Positions 61,301 through 64,000 of a DNA stretch of 64,000 nucleotides are shown piece after piece. The first letter of the stretch is position 1. The number at the start of each line of letters is the position of its first letter. Below the pieces are notes generated by a model, which was not told the DNA's origin, did no database searches, and was given only the letters and a program-made list of their open reading frames with translations. This DNA is from Phoronis australis (lineage: Eukaryota; Phoronida; Phoronidae): positions 136,241 to 200,240 of the forward strand of contig NMRA01000375.1 of NCBI GenBank assembly GCA_002633005.1, given 5' to 3'. Position numbers and translations under genes: made by a program.

Positions 61301-63848
61301 TATGTCTTCTGTCACCAAGGTAACCATTCTCAGCTCAGGTATTTGTCCCGATTATTAGTACACAACCTCTTCTTTCACCTGATACTGTCATCTAATCTAA
61401 GGTGTGCCAGGTGAACCGCAGTGCTTTTGTTCATACAGTGTTTCATTTACTGGTCTTCTACTGTTGTAGGATGAGCCCACAACAGGCATGGACCCGAAGG
61501 CTCGCCGCTTTTTGTGGAACCGCATCAACAGCATAACACGTGAAGGCAGATCTGTCATACTTACTACCCATAGGTTAGTGCCAATGATCACACAACCAGC
61601 GGTGGATAAGTCTTTAAAGTAAACAGGGTGATGCTGAACGATGTATTGATGCAAGAACGTGTGGCTGTCTATTTCATCACAAGGCCTTTCCACTAATTAA
61701 ATTTTTGTTAGCTTACATGGCTGTTTTCTTGAATTTTGTCTTGTCTCTCTGTAATAGACTTAACAACTAGGTTGCAACAATGGGAAAGTAATGTCTGACA
61801 AACGTCCCAACTAACTGTGGCATAATTCTGCCATAAGGTGTGCCAATACTACACCTGAGCTCGACATAATGGTTGTACATTCAGTTGCTTTCACTAGAAC
61901 ACCAATCACATTTGCATACTATTCTTGAAGACTTTAACCTGAAGCATGTTCTACCTGAGTCTGCTTTGATTATGAACGAATGTTTTGTTGGTTTCAGTAT
62001 GGAAGAGTGCGAAGCTCTCTGTAACAGGCTGGGTATTATGGTGAATGGCAAGTTTAAGTGTTTAGGCAGTATACAACACTTAAAGAACAGGTAACTTCAA
62101 ATTCCATGTTAAGCTCAGTAACGTGCAATCAAGCATTCAGTCTCAATTAAATGCGATGTTAGATTTCTTTTTCCACACCCGCACACGCACACAACTGCAG
62201 CGTGTACTCCTCATGATACTTCTAGATTTTAGATTTAAGCACCTGTCCGTTTAGTTCTAGCCGGATTTTGATAATTTCAATTTCTTCACTGGCTGATATG
62301 GTCCTCACCTCAGGGTGACTTATTCCTTTTGCAGTGTGAGATGACTCTTGGTCCCCATGGTTTCCTTACCAACAATTTTGCTTGCATTGTGGACATGTCA
62401 GCGTTGACTTGATCACTATGATGAGATAATGCCGGAATAACGTTGCTGACGAGATTTGAAGTTTCTTTTTTGTAAGAGTTTACAATGCCCTTAATTTATG
62501 CCCTTCTGTATTGTGCGCAGGTTTGGAGATGGTTACACGCTCATTGTCAAGGTATCGGGCACCCGTCCTGAACTACAGCCTCTGAAGGAGTATATAGCAG
62601 AGACATTCCCTCAATCTGTGATTAAAGAAGAACACCACAACATGATACAGTACCAGCTGGGCTCACATGTTGGACTGGCACATGTGTTTAGTGTACTGGA
62701 GTCTATACGTTTAGAGTTCAGTATAGAGGACTACAGCGTCAGCCAGACTACACTAGACCAGGTAAGTGTGCAGTTGTTAATGACTCATATGGCTAGAGTT
62801 GAGTCACAATCGACATGCAAAAAAGAAACTTCAAATTAATATGGGAATCTTGATGGATAAGGCGTTAAGAACTTTATTTGGTTCATTGTGAAATCATGTC
62901 AAATCTAAAGCTGCTTTTATACGAGACACAGTTGTCACCGTGTCAGTGGTCACGGCGCGACTTGCTCCACTTAAGTCACATTTACACGACATTAGATCGC
63001 AAACTGGATCACCATGAGTCATTTGCACGAGGACTGTCTGCACGTGCTTGCATAAACAACATATTGTGAATGTCCAAACTACATGGAATGCCAGCTGATC
63101 AGTTGAATACACACTATTGCGCAAGCACATTGAAAAATGATCCATTTCCGCCTTGCCCCAGCTGTGTTTAGATGTAGTTGACACTGGAGCTAGTGATGGA
63201 GTGTAACTCACTCTACCTATCAAGCCAGTGTCAAAAACTTGCTACTGCTGTGTCACTCGCTCCGTGTCAGCCGTGTTTACATCACACACTTGCATTAAAG
63301 CAGCTGTTCCGTGTTTGGTGGGCCGGGTCAGCTGTCTCTTGTGTAAATGAGGCTTAAAACACTTTCCAGGCATGCAAAATGTGAAGCTCATGGCGTCGTT
63401 TCCTCCTTGAATGGATTCCGGTCTTTCAAATAATGTCAAAAAGCAACAATCGCTGAAACATACTGTGGTTTGGAATTTTTTGTTTTAAAATCCCATAAGC
63501 CGTTCAGTGAGAACCAAGAATAAAAGTTAGTTTTTGTGCGATTATTAGACGATTCTAAACAGCAGGACACTTACTAGTAAACAGTTATTCTCTGTGTTGT
63601 TATAAGCTGTCATTAGGGTCCACAAAATGAGGGAGTCATTGTTAGATTTTAATGACTCCTGGTGTCTTTGGTGGCTCCCGTGTAACAGGATTTGCAATGT
63701 GGTAGTAGTGTTTAATCTGTCCATAGTGCTCACATATCATCTTTATTCCATTTGGTTTCTCTTTATTTGATACATGTATGTTGCTGTCTTCTACAGGTGT
63801 TTATAAACTTAGCCAATCAACAGGTGGACGCAGAAGAATTTGAATTTG
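25268..63848 (+). CDS. ABCA1/ABCA4/ABCA7-type lipid-transporting ATPase with kringle and fibronectin type II domains (3' partial)
   Basis: 47 coding exons in the window, 2409 complete residues, all GT-AG and in frame. The C-terminus lies beyond 64000. Full-size ABC exporters of this group move phospholipid, sterol or retinoid lipids across membranes. Order: TM1 at about 22-43; ECD1 with [14 protein letters not shown]; kringle 394-478; FN2 479-533; rest of ECD1 to about 804; TM2-6 at about 804-1020; NBD1 (Walker [10 protein letters not shown] 1109-1117, signature LSGGM 1208-1212, Walker B ILDEP, switch His1264); linker; TM7 at about 1530-1552; ECD2; TM8-12 at about 1818-2050; NBD2 (GINGAGKTT 2124-2132, YSGGN 2223-2227, His2280); VFINLA at 2393-2398, cognate of the ABCA1 VFVNFA motif. 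Which of ABCA1, 4 or 7 it is closest to needs a tree; it may predate their split. Exons 42-43 appear twice (assembly). Confidence 0.97.
26104..26197 (+). CDS. ABCA exon 2 (TM1)
   Basis: Residues 23-54: [20 protein letters not shown] forms the first membrane helix. It ends within Cys54 of HEC|H. Confidence 0.96.
27052..27193 (+). CDS. ABCA exon 3 (start of ECD1)
   Basis: Residues 54-101. [20 protein letters not shown] is the ABCA1/4/7 signature after TM1; SNNTCYR follows. Confidence 0.97.
27525..27658 (+). CDS. ABCA exon 4
   Basis: Residues 101-146, [20 protein letters not shown] and on to ARNGSLQ. Helical ECD1 stalk; phase 2 in, phase 1 out. Confidence 0.93.
28416..28443. repeat. (GT)n microsatellite
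   Basis: About twelve GT units, with one interruption, in ABCA intron 4. Confidence 0.85.
28845..29130. mobile_element. MITE copy D (ABCA intron 4)
   Basis: Related to the copies at 47119 and 56664: 'attctccgttatggc', 'gaattaacggtgg', 'attctgtaat', then 'ttttgtctgattactcttgc' and a decayed right end 'cttgtagtg'. The left end is unclear. Confidence 0.55.
30073..30203 (+). CDS. ABCA exon 5
   Basis: Residues 146-189, [20 protein letters not shown] to [11 protein letters not shown]1; ends phase 0. Confidence 0.94.
30806..31111 (+). CDS. ABCA exon 6
   Basis: Residues 190-291, starting [20 protein letters not shown]. It includes [18 protein letters not shown] and [13 protein letters not shown], matching the ECD1 LCNGS...LCGL region. 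102 whole codons. Confidence 0.96.
31673..31759 (+). CDS. ABCA exon 7
   Basis: Residues 292-320, [20 protein letters not shown] to NLFSD. 29 whole codons. Confidence 0.93.
32470..32600. repeat. Dispersed repeat, copy 1
   Basis: Shares 'aaaaatttggtcagtc(a/g)' and surrounding blocks with 58430-58570 in another intron of the same gene. Confidence 0.5.
33176..33395 (+). CDS. ABCA exon 8
   Basis: Residues 321-394, [20 protein letters not shown] to NGTVVDI. It contains [11 protein letters not shown], cognate of the family's IVCGHPEG. It ends phase 1, the phase needed by both the kringle exon and exon 11. Confidence 0.95.
33791..33860. repeat. Dispersed short repeat upstream of the kringle exon
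   Basis: 'tgagaaccagtttgatgc' followed by 'tgttatt' and a diverged 'gaaaa(g)ctggttc' recurs at 54445-54515, upstream of exon 37. A weaker relative is at 16351-16410. Confidence 0.55.
33924..34178 (+). CDS. ABCA exon 9: kringle domain
   Basis: Residues 394-479. A complete kringle: six cysteines at 395, 417, 447, 459, 471 and 476, with spacings 22, 30, 12, 12 and 5 that fit the kringle pattern (1-6, 2-4, 3-5 disulfides). Motifs [24 protein letters not shown] and CHVPRC are present. Lysine-binding positions of plasminogen kringles are kept: Asp451, Glu453, Trp458, Phe460, Arg467, Phe468 (kringle numbers 55, 57, 62, 64, 71, 72). One symmetric phase 1-1 exon with consensus splice sites ('ttccag' in, gtaagt out). 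It is inserted into ECD1 between the segments that flank the family's TTPYC region. I know of no ABCA protein with a kringle. Confidence 0.96.
34833..34997 (+). CDS. ABCA exon 10: fibronectin type II domain
   Basis: Residues 479-534. Core [17 protein letters not shown] then [20 protein letters not shown], with four cysteines at 495, 509, 518 and 533. Spacings of 14 and 15 in the first and last loops match FN2 modules; the middle loop (9) is short, as in seminal-plasma FN2 proteins. Conserved FPF, WCATT-N and KWG-C are present. Possible N-glycosylation at NGT 502 and NFT 523. A symmetric phase 1-1 exon, so it can be added or removed without frameshift. FN2 modules bind gelatin or phosphocholine headgroups in other proteins; the ligand here is unknown. 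Confidence 0.95.
35636..35775 (+). CDS. ABCA exon 11
   Basis: Residues 534-580, [20 protein letters not shown] to TERIMRQ. It resumes the ordinary ECD1 alignment (human TTPYCNDLM region, WKALKPLL). Phase 1 in, 0 out. Confidence 0.96.
35986..36102 (+). CDS. ABCA exon 12
   Basis: Residues 581-619, [20 protein letters not shown] to ENIQLIR. 39 codons, phase 0 at both ends. Confidence 0.95.
37006..37179 (+). CDS. ABCA exon 13
   Basis: Residues 620-677, [20 protein letters not shown] to [12 protein letters not shown]1; phase 0 at both ends. Confidence 0.95.
37759..37852 (+). CDS. ABCA exon 14
   Basis: Residues 678-709, [20 protein letters not shown] to SGMFWA. It matches the family CVNLNKLEP...FWAG stretch. 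Confidence 0.96.
38048..38159 (+). CDS. ABCA exon 15
   Basis: Residues 709-746, [20 protein letters not shown] then RLRMD to KIYDR. The conserved HVKYKIRMD region of ECD1. The intron after it (38161-38400) is G/T-rich with loose ~90-bp repeats. Confidence 0.96.
38905..39078 (+). CDS. ABCA exon 16
   Basis: Residues 746-804. [18 protein letters not shown] and [12 protein letters not shown] are the conserved end of ECD1 before TM2. Confidence 0.97.
39415..39841. repeat. Degenerate tandem array reaching the exon 17 acceptor
   Basis: About four diverged 90-115-bp units with recurring 'tttgtgaccatctg', 'gtccttctagg', 'ccatccctctct' and 'ttgacttgacca'. The last unit runs into exon 17, whose own start resembles the repeat. 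Confidence 0.6.
39842..40064 (+). CDS. ABCA exon 17 (TM2-3)
   Basis: Residues 804-878. [20 protein letters not shown] is TM2, [15 protein letters not shown] the intracellular coupling segment, and [22 protein letters not shown]3. Confidence 0.97.
40646..40867 (+). CDS. ABCA exon 18 (TM4-5)
   Basis: Residues 879-952. [20 protein letters not shown] then [20 protein letters not shown], the conserved [12 protein letters not shown] motif between helices. Confidence 0.97.
40984..41051. repeat. 34-bp tandem duplication (two copies)
   Basis: Two exact 34-bp units beginning ttggaatgaagccatcatgg in ABCA intron 18. Confidence 0.85.
41211..41415 (+). CDS. ABCA exon 19 (TM5-6)
   Basis: Residues 953-1021. 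[27 protein letters not shown], then TM6 [20 protein letters not shown]. Typical GIGVQWDN and WYIEAVFPG motifs. Confidence 0.97.
42046..42165 (+). CDS. ABCA exon 20
   Basis: Residues 1021-1061. [20 protein letters not shown] is the cytosolic segment after TM6, then an acidic stretch DDDGVTFD. Confidence 0.97.
42798..42972 (+). CDS. ABCA exon 21 (NBD1 Walker A)
   Basis: Residues 1061-1119. [20 protein letters not shown] leads into [12 protein letters not shown] (P-loop lysine 1115). Ends phase 2. Confidence 0.98.
43231..43362 (+). CDS. ABCA exon 22 (NBD1 Q-loop)
   Basis: Residues 1119-1163. [20 protein letters not shown] then [11 protein letters not shown]; the Gln of CPQ is the Q-loop. Confidence 0.98.
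43921..44060 (+). CDS. ABCA exon 23
   Basis: Residues 1163-1210. [20 protein letters not shown] to HELSKSLS. The signature motif is split at S|GG. Confidence 0.98.
44639..44776 (+). CDS. ABCA exon 24 (NBD1 signature and Walker B)
   Basis: Residues 1210-1256. [13 protein letters not shown] then [17 protein letters not shown]. Catalytic Glu1233. Confidence 0.98.
45124..45332 (+). CDS. ABCA exon 25 (NBD1 switch region)
   Basis: Residues 1256-1325. [20 protein letters not shown] with switch His1264, then [17 protein letters not shown]. Confidence 0.98.
45645..45935 (+). CDS. ABCA exon 26 (linker after NBD1)
   Basis: Residues 1326-1422. A Ser/Pro/acidic linker (likely regulatory), then [20 protein letters not shown] and [13 protein letters not shown], the conserved regulatory-domain core. 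Confidence 0.97.
46387..46552 (+). CDS. ABCA exon 27
   Basis: Residues 1423-1478. [20 protein letters not shown] then a basic stretch [15 protein letters not shown]. Phase 0 in, 1 out. Confidence 0.95.
47119..47363. mobile_element. MITE copy B (ABCA intron 27), best-preserved
   Basis: 245 bp; begins cagtacaagccaaaacaatt and ends acttttgtcttgtactg, imperfect inverted termini, flanked on both sides by TA. CAGT ends with TA duplication are typical of Tc1/mariner-type elements. No coding capacity. Confidence 0.75.
48225..48394 (+). CDS. ABCA exon 28
   Basis: Residues 1478-1534. It ends [20 protein letters not shown] then FVCE, the cytosolic LLWKRLLIARRSRKGFF motif before TM7. Confidence 0.96.
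49276..49424 (+). CDS. ABCA exon 29 (TM7)
   Basis: Residues 1535-1584. [20 protein letters not shown] is TM7; LELQPWMY opens ECD2. Confidence 0.97.
50021..50122 (+). CDS. ABCA exon 30
   Basis: Residues 1584-1618, [20 protein letters not shown] then LYGTRCMND. Cognate of the GFGTRCM segment of ECD2. Confidence 0.95.
50522..50652 (+). CDS. ABCA exon 31
   Basis: Residues 1618-1662. [20 protein letters not shown] to [14 protein letters not shown]; conserved ECD2 cysteines (family ACQCSSD...CPPGAGG). Confidence 0.96.
51053..51173 (+). CDS. ABCA exon 32
   Basis: Residues 1662-1702. GAAGPEAP, then [20 protein letters not shown] (family LTGRNISDYLVKTY). Confidence 0.97.
51224..51237 (+). promoter_or_regulatory. 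CTCF-like motif (candidate)
   Basis: ccagcaggtggcac, a close match to the CTCF core, in ABCA intron 32 just after an ACT microsatellite. Binding is not shown. Confidence 0.3.
51478..51655 (+). CDS. ABCA exon 33
   Basis: Residues 1702-1761. [13 protein letters not shown] (family RYGGFSLG), then helical ECD2 to SQRDVK. Confidence 0.96.
52067..52236 (+). CDS. ABCA exon 34
   Basis: Residues 1762-1818. [20 protein letters not shown] then [17 protein letters not shown], highly conserved end of ECD2. Confidence 0.98.
52883..53060 (+). CDS. ABCA exon 35 (TM8)
   Basis: Residues 1818-1877. [20 protein letters not shown] is TM8; [20 protein letters not shown] follows. Confidence 0.98.
53892..54007 (+). 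CDS. ABCA exon 36 (TM9 region)
   Basis: Residues 1878-1916, [20 protein letters not shown] to VLLLFLYG. Membrane helices; phase 0 in, 2 out. Confidence 0.95.
54089..54136. repeat. 16-bp tandem repeat, three copies
   Basis: Units of tgtcctttggtcgaca type at 54089, 54105 and 54121, each a few bases different. Confidence 0.7.
54445..54515. repeat. Dispersed short repeat upstream of exon 37
   Basis: Relative of 33791-33860; here too it ends within about 100 bp of an exon acceptor. Confidence 0.55.
54553..54697 (+). CDS. ABCA exon 37 (TM10-11)
   Basis: Residues 1916-1964. [20 protein letters not shown] (family YGWSITPLMYPASFVF), then [10 protein letters not shown]. Confidence 0.97.
55498..55621 (+). 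CDS. ABCA exon 38
   Basis: Residues 1965-2006. [20 protein letters not shown] then [11 protein letters not shown]. The donor is taken at T|gtaagt rather than the earlier gtctca, because the next exon needs phase 1. Confidence 0.95.
55724..55931. repeat. 23-bp minisatellite, nine copies
   Basis: Nine near-identical units of tttgacattgcgagggtacc plus aag in ABCA intron 38. Minus-strand ORFs here are repeat translation only. Confidence 0.9.
56243..56387 (+). CDS. ABCA exon 39 (TM12)
   Basis: Residues 2006-2054. [17 protein letters not shown], then [15 protein letters not shown], the last membrane helix. Confidence 0.96.
56664..56901. mobile_element. MITE copy C (ABCA intron 39)
   Basis: Left end cagtacaagccgaaag after TA; right end 'acttttgccttgtactttg', slightly decayed. 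Interior is colinear with 47119-47363. Confidence 0.7.
57321..57389. repeat. 15-bp tandem repeat before exon 40
   Basis: gtttatcatgctggt repeated four times plus a partial copy, ending 39 bp before the exon 40 acceptor. Confidence 0.9.
57429..57549 (+). CDS. ABCA exon 40
   Basis: Residues 2054-2094. [17 protein letters not shown] (family NDEDEDVRRERQRI), then MVLKNLKK. Confidence 0.97.
57870..58048 (+). CDS. ABCA exon 41 (NBD2 Walker A)
   Basis: Residues 2095-2154. [20 protein letters not shown] then [20 protein letters not shown]. Ends phase 2. Confidence 0.98.
58081..58240. repeat. 80-bp tandem duplication
   Basis: Two ~97% identical 80-bp units beginning tggcttggtaaaggttagca in ABCA intron 41. 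Confidence 0.9.
58430..58570. repeat. Dispersed repeat, copy 2
   Basis: Counterpart of 32470-32600. Confidence 0.5.
58738..58879 (+). CDS. ABCA exon 42 (NBD2 Q-loop)
   Basis: Residues 2154-2201. [20 protein letters not shown], then [17 protein letters not shown]. Also present at 59759-59900. Confidence 0.97.
59363..59497 (+). CDS. ABCA exon 43 (NBD2 signature)
   Basis: Residues 2202-2246. [20 protein letters not shown] to VIFL, leading into Walker B. Also present at 60381-60515. Confidence 0.97.
59707..59707. other. Probable contig join (single n)
   Basis: Sequence after this base (59708-60724) repeats 58691-59706 almost exactly, and the single n marks the seam. Confidence 0.85.
59708..60724. 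repeat. Repeat of 58691-59706 containing exon 42 and 43 copies
   Basis: About 98% identical by eye, including a silent GAG/GAA difference in the exon 42 copy. Copy exons are 59759-59900 and 60381-60515. Exon 43 ends in phase 0 while exon 42 must be entered in phase 2, so using both copies would break the frame. Confidence 0.9.
61470..61573 (+). CDS. ABCA exon 44 (NBD2 Walker B)
   Basis: Residues 2247-2281. [20 protein letters not shown] then SVILTTH; catalytic Glu2248 and switch His2280. Confidence 0.98.
61998..62090 (+). CDS. ABCA exon 45
   Basis: Residues 2281-2312. [20 protein letters not shown] then [11 protein letters not shown]; family-typical after the H-loop. Confidence 0.98.
62521..62761 (+). 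CDS. ABCA exon 46
   Basis: Residues 2312-2392. [19 protein letters not shown] to [11 protein letters not shown], the C-terminal regulatory domain. Confidence 0.98.
63797..63848 (+). CDS. ABCA exon 47 (last in window)
   Basis: Residues 2393-2410. [17 protein letters not shown], then phase 1 at gtaagt. VFINLA corresponds to the VFVNFA motif of ABCA1. One or more further exons with the stop codon lie beyond the window. Confidence 0.95.
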
Positions 63849-64000
63849 GTAAGTGTGTGGCATTCCCACAGTGCTACGTAGATTTTGCAAATTTGGGTTT
63901 AGTGATTTTTTAGCTGTAGACATGGTAACAGACCAAAAAAACAATGAAACCAATTCGAATTCCTATTTGAGTATTCACCAAATGTGTAGCATCCCTGGCT

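Overview
This is nuclear DNA from an animal. Genes are split into many small exons with GT-AG introns of about 0.1-3 kb, transposon relics lie between and inside genes, and AT content is moderate. I think a marine invertebrate is most likely, because the genes are close to vertebrate orthologues in sequence, the introns are compact, and invertebrate-style Penelope-like and Tc1/mariner-type relics are present. I cannot name the species from this window.

Three genes can be read. (1) At the left edge, on the minus strand, are the first three coding exons of RTCA (RNA 3'-terminal phosphate cyclase); the gene runs off the window. (2) Only 356 bp from its start codon, divergently on the plus strand, is a complete 11-exon DBT gene (3444-14142). 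It encodes the 492-residue mitochondrial E2 subunit of the branched-chain alpha-keto acid dehydrogenase complex. All exon phases join, and the lipoyl, E3-binding and catalytic domains are intact. RTCA and DBT therefore share one short, presumably bidirectional promoter, and the same head-to-head pair exists in human.

(3) From 25268 to the right edge, on the plus strand, is a full-size ABCA-subfamily lipid exporter of the ABCA1/ABCA4/ABCA7 type. It has 47 coding exons in the window (2409 complete residues), with only the extreme C-terminus missing. All 46 junctions between successive exons keep the reading frame. The protein has the standard layout: TM1, large extracellular domain 1 (ECD1), TM2-6, NBD1, linker, TM7, ECD2, TM8-12, NBD2. 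Inside ECD1, however, are two extra exons that ABCA proteins known to me do not have. Exon 9 encodes a complete kringle domain and exon 10 a complete fibronectin type II domain. Each is a symmetric phase 1-1 cassette, so either or both could be skipped without breaking the frame. The kringle keeps the residues that form a lysine-binding site in plasminogen kringles. This is the most unusual thing in the window: an ABCA lipid pump that appears to carry haemostasis-type ligand-binding modules on its extracellular face.

The 11 kb between DBT and the ABCA gene (14143-25250) has no recognisable gene. It holds two pairs of duplicated segments (0.78 kb and 1.04 kb), a Penelope-like element C-terminus with a GIY-YIG domain, an 827-bp assembly gap, and a pair of 27-bp inverted repeats 5 kb apart. 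Two of the three single n bases (17057 and 59707) sit at junctions where the following sequence repeats the preceding kilobase. The one at 59707 repeats ABCA exons 42-43 out of frame, so these look like unmerged haplotype contigs and not biological duplications. Copies of a roughly 250-bp TIR element (Tc1/mariner-type MITE) occur in introns of both DBT and the ABCA gene.
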